DNA from: Lindgomyces ingoldianus
Lineage: Eukaryota > Ascomycota > Dothideomycetes > Pleosporales > Lindgomycetaceae
Direction of reading: 5' to 3'
Assembly (NCBI RefSeq): GCF_010093535.1
Contig: NW_022985224.1
Span: 184,291-248,290 of the forward strand
DNA: 64,000 nt
A program made the position numbers and the translations under genes. Under the pieces are notes generated by a model. That model worked only from the letters and a program-made list of their open reading frames with translations. It did not search any database and was not told the origin of the DNA. This document shows positions 10,506 through 22,096 of this stretch, piece by piece; the stretch's first letter is position 1; each line of letters begins with the position of its first letter.

Positions 10506-11579
10506 TGTCCGTACTTAGGAGCTCAAGAGAGCTCTAGGGTGACTATATACCGTACGAAAAAGGAGCTAGTCATAATGAGTGAATAGCGCAGTACATGGGT
10601 ATAGTATCGCGTGAAACACGTGCGACAGTTTCTGTACCAGAAATGCGACACAAACGCCTGCCGCGGAGATTTTCCTTGAACAGGGAAGCTGGTATTTTAT
10701 TCGCGTAAAACGGATCTTTATCCGTGTAAAACAGATCCAAGGCAACGAAGCCTCGAGAGAGCGTCAATCTCTCCATAAATAATCATTGTTTGTGGCACGC
10801 AAGAAATATGAAGAGAAGTTCGAATCCTCACATTACAAAATAAAGGCCTCAGCCGAAGGTGCTCACACTCTCGTTATCCTGTCTTTGAGGCCAGATCTAT
10901 TTGGCTTTTCACGGGCCTTTGTGTCCAGAAAGTCAGTGTGTAGTTCATCCTATCTTTCATTCCATCTCCGCACTGCCTGGACCTCCGGTCCCTACAGCAA
11001 CCCCATGCAGCAATATCTCGAAGCTTTCTCCGTTTAAGGCATCAACCCGCCTGTACGCTTAACCCCCTTTCAGACATATCTCCCCAAACCACACCGACCA
11101 CATTCCCTCAGCGTAGTCTTAGATCGCAACCCACCGTCACATTTTTTGGCGCCTCTAAAATTTTCCAAAGATCGGCGAACCAACCCTTAAATTTGCCCGC
11201 CCAACCAGAGATTGCATCATATTCACCCCAAAGGGTCTAGCCCACCAACGCTGAGCTGAATGCAACGGCTGGGGTCGAGACAAATGATGGGTTAACGTGG
11301 GTGAACTATGTTTAAAAGTCGAGCATTAAGCTTGTTGTCGAAAGGAGGCATATCGCAGTATTAAAGGTATATTGTTCCCATCCGAGACTTGGAAGATTTA
11401 TAGGCTCTGTTGCTTTGTTGTCAAAATCGTTCTGCGTGATTGGCCAGATTTTTGGAATTTCTCTTTGCTTCCTTGAGGTTCGTCCAATGCTGCTTCCCGC
11501 TCAAACAGCCCAAGAAAGCAATATGGGTGCTTCAAAGCTTCCTATGAAAATACTAGTTTATCTTCTGTAATGGTAGGAG
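10506..11579. other. Intergenic, no supported gene
   Basis: No recognised coding region. The right half leads into the pyrimidine-rich minisatellite and the DUF2235 gene. Confidence 0.45.
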
Positions 11580-11580
11580 C

Positions 11581-11866
11581 CAATTTATTTGCTACGCTTT
11601 CCCCTATGAGCACCTGCTCTTTTCTTCTCTTCTCTTCTCTTCTGTTCTCTTCTTCTCTCTAGCATATTTCTTTGCTACAATTTCCCCTACGAGCGCTTGC
11701 TCTTTTCTTCTCCTATCCTCTCTTCTCTTCTCTCTAGCAGATTTATTTGCTACCCTTTCCCCTACGAGCATCTGCTCTTTTCTTCTCTTCTCTTATCTTT
11801 AGCAGATTTATTTGCTACACTTTCCCCTACGAGTACCTACTCTTTTCTTCTCTTCTCTCTCGACAG
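11581..11866 (+). repeat. Pyrimidine-rich minisatellite, four imperfect units
   Basis: Four units of about 62-83 bp share the core TTTGCTACNNTTTCCCCTA then (C/T)GAG, followed by CTGCTCTTTTCTTCTCTTCT and related CT-rich tract, usually ending CTAGCAG or CGACAG. The units differ mainly in CT-tract length. The array ends 66 bp before the start codon of the DUF2235 gene at 11933, so it occupies that gene's core promoter and 5' leader. Confidence 0.85.
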
Positions 11867-11932
11867 TCTAGCCAAATCATTTGAAATCGCACAAAAATCT
11901 CATAAATCACTCGGATCTGGAGTGTGGGAAAG

Positions 11933-13657
11933 ATGGCGTTCAAGCAGCCCCCCCCCAAGAGATTGGTCATCTGTTGCGATGGTAAGGATGCAGCTTTGAT
12001 GACCATGGGCCACTGCTGCGTTTCCAGCTCATCTTCCAGTCCCCTCCATCTCCATTTATATTTCGATACCATCTGACGCATGTACTAGGTACCTGGCTTA
12101 ATTCCTCCTCGGGCAGCGTAGTTTCCCTCGACCCGCGAAAAACCATGGCCGTGGAGCTCACAGGGAAAGTCTCACTTCAGACGCCCTCGAATGTCACGAG
12201 GATTGGACGATGCATCGAGCCGTTGGATACTAGGGAGTAAGCATCGAAAGAATACAAATAACCCATATAAAGCTTGACTTACCCTGCACAGTCCTTCACG
12301 ACCAATACAACAGATAACCTACTACCAAGCTGGTCTCGGATCCCGGAACCTTCAAGACAAGATACTCGGAGGCGCGGTTGGATATGGCCTCGCCGAACAT
12401 ATTCGCGAAGCATACCAATTCATCGCCATGAACTACGACACCCTAGCCTACGACGCCAACGGCGGTGGTGTCACTGGTGATGAGATCTATCTGATTGGAT
12501 TCTCTCGTGGTGCATTTACGGCACGGTCAATCGCCTCGTTCATTAATGACGTGGGACTCTTAACGAAGATTGGGTTAGGGCATTTCTACCCTATATTCGC
12601 AGACTGGGAAAATCAACAAAAGAAGGACTGGAAGGTGCCGTTCAAATATGATCCGTTCGTCGGGCATGATAAGCCGGAGTATAGCCTATTTGATGTAGCT
12701 GGAAAGAAGAGGTACGTGGAAAAACTGGTGAAGTTGGGGATGACGACACCGAATGTAAAGATTAAGGCGGTTGCGGTATGGGATACTGTGGGTATGTTAA
12801 CTCCCTTTCCCCTAAGTCGTTGGTAAAACATAATACCAACAAACACAGGCTCCCTTGGTCTCCCTCGCTTAGGGATTTTCAACACCCTACACCACGAATC
12901 TATCGACTATGCCTTCGTGGACACAGAAGTTCCTCCAGCTGTCACCCACGCCATCCACGCCATTTCCCTCGACGAAGACCGCAAGTCATTCATGCCCACC
13001 ATCTGGGAGCTTCCCAACCCTGTACCCGGCCAATCTCTTAACCAAGTCTGGTTTGCCGGTTCGCACTCTGACGTCGGTGGCTCCTACGATGACACGAGGG
13101 CTGCAGATATCACTCTCGCTTGGATGATCAGCCAATTGGCAACCCTCGGCCTCAAATTTAACAAAGAAGTTATGAAAAAACAATTCTACAAGCCCATAGG
13201 GAATGAACCTGAGCTCCCGTGGAGTTGTGGCCCCCTCCATAATGAGTTCAAGGGAATGTATGTCCTTACGGACAAGCTTATTCGGTCGCCGATGTCGTAC
13301 TTGCGCCATGACCACTATACCGGAGCGCCGAGGGTACCACATGAAGTTCTGGTCAACACGCAGGAGAAAGTGCATTCTTCGGTTCGTATCCGTTGGGGCC
13401 TGAGGGGGAAGAATTACGAAGGGAAAGATTATGTGAGTGCTGCGCTCAATGGCTGGACAGTTGAAGGAACGGCGACGGATGCTGCGGTTGATGAAGGAAA
13501 TATAGATGCGAAGACGATCCGGGATGAACAGGCCGGGATTGTGTGGAAGAAAGGGGAGAAAATCATGAAAGAGGAGCTGCTTAGTGACTTGGAATGGGAG
13601 TTACTGAAGACAGTCAGACTGGGTGTTGGGATGAAGTTTGTGACGATTACTCCGTAG
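11933..13657 (+). CDS. DUF2235 domain alpha/beta-hydrolase, copy 1
   Basis: Four exons: 11933-11981, 12089-12236, 12292-12791 and 12849-13657, all joining in phase. The protein opens with KRLVICCDGTW, the signature start of DUF2235 (the catalytic fold of Tle1-type phospholipases). The nucleophile elbow is EIYLIGFSRGAFTARSIASF (GxSxG, Ser as likely nucleophile). VKIKAVAVWDTVGSLGLPRL and QVWFAGSHSDVGGSY carry the other expected Asp and His positions. After DGTW the usual threonine/asparagine-rich stretch is followed by a short unusual segment encoded by exon 2. No signal peptide or membrane segment is seen, so it is probably cytosolic. Substrate is unknown for fungal members; hydrolysis of a lipid or other ester is inferred from the fold. 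A diverged intronless relative lies at 23350-24849. Confidence 0.9.
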
Positions 13658-14335
13658 CGTCGATATATACGAGAGGGTTCGGTGTAAGTAGAGCTAGCTA
13701 TACGCCGGCCTAGGTTATATGGGAGGTTTGGAACACGCTGTGGTGTCAGCGCAGTGGAAAAGGTATTTAGAGGCTGCTACATAGAAAGGCTGCAGACTTT
13801 GTATTCATACCGAAGCAAAGTTCAAATACTTTCGAAAAACCATGTATGTGCGAGTATGACGGTGCTTGTCTGTAAATTACGGAAAACATTGGCGCAGCCT
13901 TCGGATGCGATATTCTTCGGGCCGTCCTAACCTGTCTCATTCGTCTTTCTTATATTTATCTTGTCATGCATCATCCACGTTGTTGTTTGTTGTCTAAGGG
14001 ATTGGTTTGGCGGAGAAGCCGTTCCTAAATTTTTGTATTGTGCTCATATAAAAGTGGAGCATGCTCCTAACGTGGTGCCTCCAGTCTGAAAGCGGTCTAG
14101 TCTCCTAACCGCAAACCCTCGATGGCGGACGAATCTCGCACGATTCATTCTCTTCATTATCTACTGTTTAAAATTTACTTCAACACATATTACGCGTTCG
14201 CTTTAAGATTGTCACGCGATGATAGGATGCCACCTTTATCACGGTAGGTGGCGAGCCGCAGTTGCCCCACCTTGATGCCGCATGACGTACAAAGGGTCAG
14301 AGCGAGTGTTCCGCATCCATGCGCGAAACCCTACA
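13658..14335. other. Intergenic, no supported gene
   Basis: Downstream region of the DUF2235 gene up to the left end of the mariner remnant; no coding region recognised. Confidence 0.45.
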
Positions 14336-15935
14336 TGGCAGCTCACAGGGCTGTCTCTCCAGCTTGACTAATTTGTATACAATTATTGAAGGCCCGATAA
14401 CTCAGTATGCAAACATGATTCCTAAAACACCTTTTCATCACCTGACGCATATGGGTTGCGCTCGAATTCACACCCTACGATACCATGCCCACTGGAACTC
14501 AGTCCTAATCGCTCGGGACCTTAAAATGCGCCCTTCTACAGTCCAAGCATGCTTCCAGCAACCTAAAGTTATAGCCTCTAAACCTCTAGGCCGCCATTCC
14601 GGGCGTGATTCCTAGTCCTTCACTGGCTCGTTAAGTACGCCACATTTTCCTGCCTCCAACGATGTACCATCTAATGAGATAGCATGTAAGCTATAAATTA
14701 GAGCTGGTCATAATACTCCGGTAGAGGGGTTTGAAAGGAAGACTACTTGTAAAGAACAGAGACTGAGAAGCTTCTGCTCATACCAGAGAATATTGGAAAT
14801 CTCCTGCCCTGGACTTGGATCAGTGTGAACTCCTGGAGTAGATCCAAGTTCGAGTTATATAGACTGACGAAGATTTATTCCGTCGTGGAGGAGGCAGGGG
14901 TTGCATCATCCAACGCGCTGAAGAGAAACACCTGCCTCACTGCTGTATCCCATAGTCCAAAGAATACTGCTGCATATTATCTGGGCCTGTATTACTTCTC
15001 ACCAAGAAGGGCCCCTGGAGACCTGGGATTGACAACCTCGAGGAAAGTCCAGCTTACAGGCCTATATTTAATACTTTATCCCTATAGTCAATCAGTTCTA
15101 ATGGAGCACAAGTTCTTTCGAGTCGGGATTGGCAATACTCTCCATCTCTATTATTCACTGTACATCTTGCCAAGTCTTTTCTCTTATTGGTTTAAAAAAG
15201 AGCCGGATTAATGTCTAATTGGCCTATAAAACTTTCCACCACTTTTGCAAATATTCTAGATTTTTAAGGCAAATAAATATTTTTTACTAGGTCTATTACT
15301 ATATTCTAGGTGTTTTAATGCAATATTATAATGCCGTGTTCTGTTGTTGGTGGGCTAAAGTTTGCCCCTTTGTTACTGTTCACAGTTTTAAGGTGTCGCC
15401 AAGCCGGAATCGGTATGTCGGCGTCTGTCTTCCGAATGTCAAACCTGACTTTGCAACTGACCGACGCGGTGCTCCGTATGAACATTGTCGGCGGCACGGG
15501 AGATTTGTTCGTCTATATCGCTATTCTTCCTTTGTTATTGCTAAATTTTCCTCATCCAAGCTTCCGAAAAGGAAGGCTCATACCTGCTCGTATGTAAAAT
15601 GGTGCGTCTTCTCACACAGCAAAGGGTGCAAGAGGACTCACCGTCAGTAAGCTGCCCGGCCCCTCTAGTGGTCAGCAAATCCACCTGATTTGAGCCCTAT
15701 TAAGAATGTATAGAAGCTGCATAAATATTGAGCCTAGAAGCGCTTTCTAACGCCGAAAGGAGGCACTAGTTCAATATATTCAGAAGAAATGGGCCATTAC
15801 TTAACTCGGGGATATTCAAAGTACACCACGAACATGTGACCGCGTTGTGATACAGTTATTTATCTAGGTTGTTGACATAGAGTATTTTAGAACATAGTTA
15901 TGTCAGATCTCGTGAGACATCTCTGTGAGCTTCCA
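14336..15935 (+). mobile_element. Decayed Tc1/mariner-type transposon
   Basis: Plus-strand translation gives transposase pieces separated by stops and shifts. An N-terminal HTH region near 14455-14600 reads ARIHTLRYHAHWNSVLIARD then MRPSTVQACF. A central part near 14850-14950 reads TDEDLFRRGGGRGCIIQRAE then KHLPHCCIP, where the first catalytic Asp sits in TDE. Near 15665-15715, PPDLSPIKNV matches the SPDLNPIENVW box with the second acidic residue region. The ends look like inverted repeats: TGGCAGCTCACAGGGCTGTC from 14336 against the inverse of 15916-15935 (TGGAAGCTCACAGAGATGTC as read on the minus strand). I could not confirm flanking TA duplications, so the ends are approximate. The segment about 15250-15640 is more GC-rich and matches no transposase part. 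Confidence 0.7.
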
Positions 15936-16093
15936 CGCACGGATTTGCGCACAGACGCGTATGGCCTGCTCAGGTTACCACCTTGTATTTAGGGAGCTAA
16001 ATCCCAACCAAACAACCCTTCAATATTACCGCACTTCAAATTCTCCCAATTCCCATTTAGCCTCAAATTGCGAAAACTCTCAGAATAACGACA

Positions 16094-17101
16094 ATGAAAG
16101 CGTGGCAATTCAAAAGTGCAGCCGGAGGGCTCGAGAAGAACCTCTATCTTTCCGCCGGAGGAGTGCAGAAACCTAAACCTAAAGATAACGAAGTCCTCGT
16201 CGAAGTATACAGTATGGCGCTGAACCCTGCCGACTACAAAGTGCCGGAACTGGGTCTTATCGCAAAGACTATGGTGCCATCTCCATCGATACCTGGAATG
16301 GACTTTTGCGGTCGAATCGTTGAGGTTGGTAGCAAAGTAGAGAATTTGCATGTTGACGAGATGGTCTTCGGCGCTATGCAACCCGGAAACCTTGGACGCG
16401 GTTCTTTGGGTCAATTCATCGCAGTGTCCAAGGACATGTGCGCCGTGATGCCGGTAGGAATGCTTGCCAATGATTTCGCTGCGATAGGGTGCGCAGGTGC
16501 GACTGCCTACCAGAGCATCCAGCCAAAGGTCAAGGAGGGGGACAAGATCTTCATCAATGGTGGATCAGGGGGGACAGGTACCTGGGGTATCCAAATTGCA
16601 AAAGCTCTTGGCTGTCACGTGACGACATCCTGTTCGACCGCCAACGTGGAGCTCTGTAGAAGCTTAGGTGCTGACGAAGTCCTTGATTACAAAACTGTCG
16701 ATATCGTGGAAGAGCTTGAAGGCAAGGGCCAGGTTTTCAGTCTCGTCATCGACAACGTTGGATCGCCATCGAACCTCTACAAGGTCTCGCACAAGTTCCT
16801 CTTGCCAAATGGCAGGTTTGTTCAAGTCGGCGTAGGCATGTCTTTCGGCTCTTTTCCTCAGCTCGTGAGCAATATGATACGCCCTGGGTTTCTTGGAGGC
16901 GGAAAGCGAAAATATGAGATGTTGATGGTGAAGCCGAAGGCGGAAGAGTTTGAACGGATGGCGACCTGGATGAAGGAGGGCAAAATCAAGGCGGTTATCG
17001 ACACAGTTTTTGAATTCGATGATGCGCCGAAAGCATTCGAAAAATTGAAGACCGGAAGGGCGAAAGGCAAGATCATTGTGCATACCCAAGTCGACCGTTG
17101 A
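16094..17101 (+). CDS. Medium-chain dehydrogenase/reductase, quinone-oxidoreductase type
   Basis: An intronless 335-residue protein. It has the N-terminal GroES-like fold (VLVEVYSMALNPADYKVPEL, then PGMDFCGRIVEVGSKV) and a C-terminal Rossmann domain with the NADPH-binding loop INGGSGGTGTWGIQIAKALG. It ends AKGKIIVHTQVDR. The length matches the QOR/zeta-crystallin branch, and the catalytic zinc ligands of true alcohol dehydrogenases are absent. It likely uses NADPH to reduce a quinone or other activated carbonyl or alkene; substrate unknown. The start follows ACAATG in a good context. The nearest gene on the right is the PhoD-type phosphatase; no shared regulation is evident. Confidence 0.88.
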   Translation: MKAWQFKSAAGGLEKNLYLSAGGVQKPKPKDNEVLVEVYSMALNPADYKVPELGLIAKTMVPSPSIPGMDFCGRIVEVGSKVENLHVDEMVFGAMQPGNLGRGSLGQFIAVSKDMCAVMPVGMLANDFAAIGCAGATAYQSIQPKVKEGDKIFINGGSGGTGTWGIQIAKALGCHVTTSCSTANVELCRSLGADEVLDYKTVDIVEELEGKGQVFSLVIDNVGSPSNLYKVSHKFLLPNGRFVQVGVGMSFGSFPQLVSNMIRPGFLGGGKRKYEMLMVKPKAEEFERMATWMKEGKIKAVIDTVFEFDDAPKAFEKLKTGRAKGKIIVHTQVDR

Positions 17102-17845
17102 ATTTGGCATCTCTTGGCACCAGTCTCAGGTTTGTGCGACAGACACAATTTCCATTTTACAGTCTATCAATTGCCTTTTCTTTTTTCACTCTGATTGGTT
17201 TCACAAGTTCAGCCTCGTTCCATAGTACTTTCATACCTGATTGCCGCCAAGAATGGACAATACAGCTGCCAAAGCAGGGCAGCGCCTGCCTAACCAGGAT
17301 TGAGGCCCCTTCGGTTAATTTTTCTATTATGGAGACGCTCATGTCGGCCGTTCCAAGTGGAATATTCTCTCCTTGAATTAGTATTATCTTCTATTAAACA
17401 ACTTGTTTTCATCTACTTTTCAACCTAGCGTACACCGTCGCTTTTTTCGTTTCTCGTATGACGGACATTTTCATGCAGTCTGAGAGCATGCAGTCAGACT
17501 AACACAGATTAACGTGTGAAACAGCGCCCTTGGGGCTGGTTGTGCTTCGTCAGCTCATTCAATCCTCCCTCCAATCCCATTCAGTCTCACCGCCACGGGT
17601 ATCTCTTGCATCACTTTGATCAACAGAAGCGTATGAAACATTTTTATTGAACTCTCTTCCTATTGGACGGCCGGTTCCGCGTTTCCTATGCAATGTCACT
17701 GATGCCTGGTTTGAAGACCGGTGATGATGTGGTACAATGAGGGGCAAGAATGCATGGTTCCGAAATTGATTTTATATGAGAGAGGCAGAACCTCTACAGC
17801 CTGGACAACAAAGTGTGTTGCTAAACATTCCATCTTTCATTCGCA
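17102..17845. other. Intergenic, no supported gene
   Basis: Terminator region of the reductase gene and upstream region of the phosphatase gene; short open frames on both strands show no family resemblance. Confidence 0.5.
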
Positions 17846-20296
17846 ATGGTCACTTATCTCATCGTAGTAGTGTGTTTGGTCTTGGTGGCTCAGGCGAATT
17901 GGGATGGGAACTTAAACTACAAGTCTCCATCTCGGAGACATCCGTCTCTCGGAATCGATGTACCTAAAGTGGTAAAGAGGAGTTTTGAGCCTCGAGCATG
18001 GGATCCAGCGCAGCTGAACTTTACGCATGGAGTTGCGTCAGGCGATCCTTATCCTGATTCAGTTGTTCTTTGGACGCGTATTTCGCCAACAATGGGTAAC
18101 GATAAGTCAAATGTGACGGTTGAAGGGAACGTTCCTCTGTATAGCCATGATACGGAGACCTACATCAAATCCTCCACGAATCCTGTCTGCGTTGAATATC
18201 AGATCGGCTCCGACAAAAACTTGGCCATCGTTGTTGACAGGGGCACAGCGTACACCACTTCGGATATTGACTACACTGTCAAGGTAAGGATATTTTAGAT
18301 TAGCGCAGAGTACAAAAACTAATATACGGTAGGTCGAAGCGAAGAAACTCACACCATTTACTCAGTACTACTACCAGTTCACTGTCTGCGGTTCGAGCAA
18401 CAAGAGTCCACTTGGTCGAACGAAAACAGCTCCAGCGGTAAATGATGACATCTCAAATATCGGGCTCGCTGTCTATTCTTGCAGCAACTACCGTAGGATC
18501 CCAACGTCTCTGACAAATCTGGGTTATAGTAATTGTTTCGATAGCAAATGGGTATTTCAACGCTTATGGCAATGCTGCGCGAAAAGACAAGGTTGACTAC
18601 GTGGTTAGTCAGCCCACTCCCACTTTGGATAATTCTCTAGCTCACTAGAATACCGATTCACCTGGGGGACTACATCTATGAGAGCGGTAAGGGCACGCTG
18701 GGCAAAGACCCAAGAGCTACGAATCCGAAAGGGGAGATTTTCACTCTCTATGGTGACTTTTCGCTCCTGTTTCACCTATCCATGCTAACACAAAATGTAG
18801 ATTATCGAACCAGAATCGCCCAATGTCCGTACTCTGTCCACTGTCTGCGTTATTGTACTCACTCTCAATTCTAGACCGAACGGATCTCGACCTCCTTCTT
18901 TCGCACCGTCAATTCCCCTGGATCCCCGTATGGGACGACCATGGCAAGTCCTCCGCACTCCTCATCCCCTCTCTTTAACACCTTCCATTATAGAAGTCTC
19001 GAATAACGGCTACCGTGATGGCTCAAGTAACCTCAATAATACCGAAGATTCCTTCCTCAAGCACGGTGGAGTTTCCGTCGACCAACGCAAAATGAATGCC
19101 GTTCGCGCCTATTTCGAATGGATGCCGATCAGGCAAGTCGATATGGACGATAATTTGCGCATCTGGCGGAATTTTCAGATGGGCAAGCTGTTCGATTTGG
19201 TGATGCTAGATACACGGAATTATGACCGGAGTATTACGACGCTCGGGTGGAATGACCAGTATGTGGAGGAGTTGAGGGATGATGCAGGGAGAACGTTGAT
19301 GGGGTCGAGGCAAGAGAATTGGTTTTTTGGGCAGCTGACGAAGAGCAATAACAGAGGCGCTGTGTGGAGAATTGTTGGGAATCAGATTATCTTTTCGAGA
19401 ATTAATGGGTCGTCGGTGAGGCCGGGGAGCGGGGTGAATGCGGATCAGTGGGATGTAGGTATCAAGCTTTCTCTGACTACGCCAACATTTGACACTCTTA
19501 TGACACTTTGTCTCCCTCTCTCTCGCTCTCGCTCTCCCTCTTTCCTCCCCTTTTCGCCCCCCTCCCACTCTCTTCCAGGATACATATATACCTATCGAGC
19601 TGAGATAAGCATGAACGACTGATGTATGCGAAAACCAGGGCTACACTGCCTCCCGCAACCGCACACTCTCCCACCTCTACACCAACAAAATCCCCAACAC
19701 CATCATGCTCTCAGGCGACAGCCACGCAAACTGGGTCTCCGACCTCGTATGGCTAGACACCAAACCGTACGATCCAGTCACAGGAGCTGGATCCGTAGGC
19801 GTGGAATTCGCCGGCACTGCCGTATCGTCCACCGGTTTCGGCGGCGGCGGCACCATTGCAAGCGCGAATAAGAAATCTACCGGATTGATTAGGGACAACA
19901 AAGAGTTGCAGTGGAGTGAGGGATATTACCGAGGATACTACGAGCTGCACATCTCATCTAGTTCACTTACCGCGAATTACTACGGTACGTTGTCTTCTTA
20001 ATAAGCCTTGGGGAAGGAAGCAGCTCCTGGAGAGGCTTAGCAATACTATACTGTACTAATCTGCTCTGATGAACTCAGGATGTCCAACCGTGGCAACCCG
20101 GAATCCGTTCGAAATTAGCCTTGCAAATTTCACAGTGAAGGCGGGGGATAATTGCCTGCTGCGCTCAGTTGCGAATGGAAGTGTAGAGTCTGGGGCATTG
20201 CAGAAGGGGAGTGTGAAGCAGACGAATTTGACGCTGGATACGGAGACGGGAATGTGGAATATTACGCGGTTTGAACAGATGTTTATTCAATATTGA
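17846..20296 (+). CDS. PhoD-type alkaline phosphatase/phosphodiesterase, secreted
   Basis: Nine exons. Introns lie at 18284-18332, 18493-18544, about 18604-18640, 18753-18800, 18825-18874, 18944-18993, 19455-19638 and 19985-20078. The leader MVTYLIVVVCLVLVAQA is a signal peptide. PhoD signatures follow in order: FTHGVASGDPYPDSVVLWTR; YSCSNYPNGYFNAYGNAARK; HLGDYIYESG; IPVWDDHEVSNNGYRDG; FDLVMLDTRNYDR; and IMLSGDSHANWVSDL. The Asp, Asn and His residues in these blocks bind Ca/Fe in the family. It probably releases phosphate from esters outside the cell or in the vacuole. Two oddities: the intron at 18944 starts with GC (GCAAGT), and the third intron's only in-frame acceptor (18640) adds LTRIP before HLGDY. 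Confidence 0.88.
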
Positions 20297-20467
20297 AGGA
20301 AGGTTCCAGCACGTGTTTTAGGGGGAAAGTATTGGGTAGAGTCACGATGGGATTTCGGCGTGCGGACAAAAGATTTTCAGACACATACATGGTGTATCTG
20401 GGCGCTGTCTGAGGGGACGCCCCAAACCCCCATTTACGATTGTAATCTTCCTTCTAAGAAGTTTTGT

Positions 20468-21560
20468 TTACGCAATCTCATACACTAATTTCACTGCACT
20501 AACCTTCCCATCCTTCAAATCCTTTAACCCTTGAATAACCCCGTCCAATCCCCCCTCCCTCACCTCCGCCGGATGGGCCTTGATCCTCCCGCTATTAACA
20601 AGCTCTTCGGCAATCCTCCAGAACTTCACTGCAAACTCAAAATCCTCTAGCTTTGCGGGGAATCTATCGCTAAAGCGTTCTCCAAGCGCGCTGTATGCCA
20701 CCGTAAGGCTATTCTTTACATCGTCTCGGGGTAGCTTGCCAGCGTTCAGGCCCAGGGCTGAGTAATGCCCACCGTTGGAGCTGATGGCCTCACAGCAGAT
20801 TTCTGGAGAGCCCTGATCGGTGATACAGTCGAGTACGAGGGCTAGTTTGTTGTTGGTCGCGTCGTGGATCTTGGCGCCAACACCCGGCTCGCGGTAGTCG
20901 AAGACGTGATCAGCACCCAGATTACGTAGGAGGTCGAGGTTGTGTGGAGATGCGGTTGCGAAGACTTCACAGCCGGAAAGCTTGGCGAATTGAATGGCCA
21001 AGGTGCCAGTTGCAGTGCTGGCGCCGTAGATCAAGATTGGAGTTGGGGAGGAGACTTTGGCGGGGGGAAAAGGGAGACCTAGGGATTGGTATAGTGCTTG
21101 AGCTACCGTCGTGATGCCGACACCTAGAGTTGCGGCGTCTGTGTAGGAGATGTTGTCGGCGAGACGCATTTGGAGATCTCCTTTTGCAGTGATGTGTTCA
21201 GCGAATGCCCCATCGTTATGGTTGTCAGGGTTGGCTGTAGTGAGGGATAGTTAAAAAAGAGCATGTATTTAACATTTCAATTTATATCTTACCCCCTCGA
21301 GCAAACCCAGCAATACGGTCTCCCGGCTTGAAAGGCGTGGTGACGTGTTTTCCCACAGCCTCGACAATCCCAGAATAGTCACATCCGGCAATTGCGCCTG
21401 GACAATTACGGTAATCGATTGCCTTCCAATCAGTCGGGTTCAGGGCAACTGCTTTAGTCTTGACGAGAATATAATCATCGCGAAGCTTGGGGAGAGGCAC
21501 ATCCTCTCTGATTTCAGCGACGCCTTCAGATTTGTGGACGACAGCTCTTTGGGTCGACAT
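20468..21560 (-). CDS. Zinc-binding-dehydrogenase-like enoyl reductase (MDR family)
   Basis: Two exons on the minus strand, 21560-21293 and 21234-20468; the intron (GTAAGA to CTACAG) joins GFARGANPDN in phase. The N-terminal GroES-like fold has VKTKAVALNPTDWKAIDY and AGCDYSGIVEAVG; the Rossmann loop is LIYGASTATGTLAIQFAKLS. The form resembles trans-acting enoyl reductases and related fungal NADPH oxidoreductases of about 340-360 residues. I chose MSTQRAVVHKSEG at 21560. An upstream in-frame ATG at 21635 would add a 25-residue basic leader, possibly mitochondrial. No polyketide synthase is present in the window, so a secondary-metabolite role is unsupported here. It converges on the PhoD gene, with 171 bp between the stops. 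Confidence 0.87.
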
Positions 21561-22096
21561 TGCTACATGCAAGGCTCGGGATAGCAAATTATATGGTTTG
21601 AAATGTCGACAAGTAGCAAATTGGATGGATTGCATGAGGACTAAGTATATTCAAGTGAGAATTGAACCTGTACTCTCCCCCCGCTCCCTTCTGATGACAA
21701 ATGCAACTCATTACAAATTAAGACGCGGAGCCCCGTATAACCGGTGGAAGTCCGCCGGAGATCTTTCGGGCCTTACAGAGGGTGCGAGAGAGGGGAAGAT
21801 ATGTTTCTGATGCATGTGGGCGTGATGAGCGTGAGGGAAAGCGAACTGGGAAGCTTGGAGAGCAGTGAGGTGGGAAGTGCACAACATCGGGGGCTGTTTA
21901 CATTGGGCTGTTGGCAAGCAGGGATGCAGGCGCTTGTGAATAATTTTGCCGAGATTGAGCCGCGACTGGAGCTTCATTCACGACTCCTCCACGTCCCCTT
22001 CACCTCAACTCCCGCACTCTCATACCCCGTTTCACTGAACTCCCTAGCCCATTTGGTCTGCTAAATATCTCCTCCACATACAGCGCCCAACTTACG
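21561..22096. promoter_or_regulatory. Divergent intergenic region between the enoyl reductase and MED7
   Basis: This region of about 540 bp carries the 5' regions of two divergent genes. I see no specific site I can name. Gene-free apart from the possible 25-codon upstream extension of the reductase. Confidence 0.4.

Noticed and set aside
11581..11866. CRISPR-like array
   Set aside because: The units are contiguous CT-rich minisatellite repeats without spacers, and the organism is a fungus.
16094..21560. A secondary-metabolite cluster formed by two reductases and nearby genes
   Set aside because: No polyketide synthase, peptide synthetase, terpene cyclase or pathway regulator is present; the neighbours are a phosphatase and MED7.
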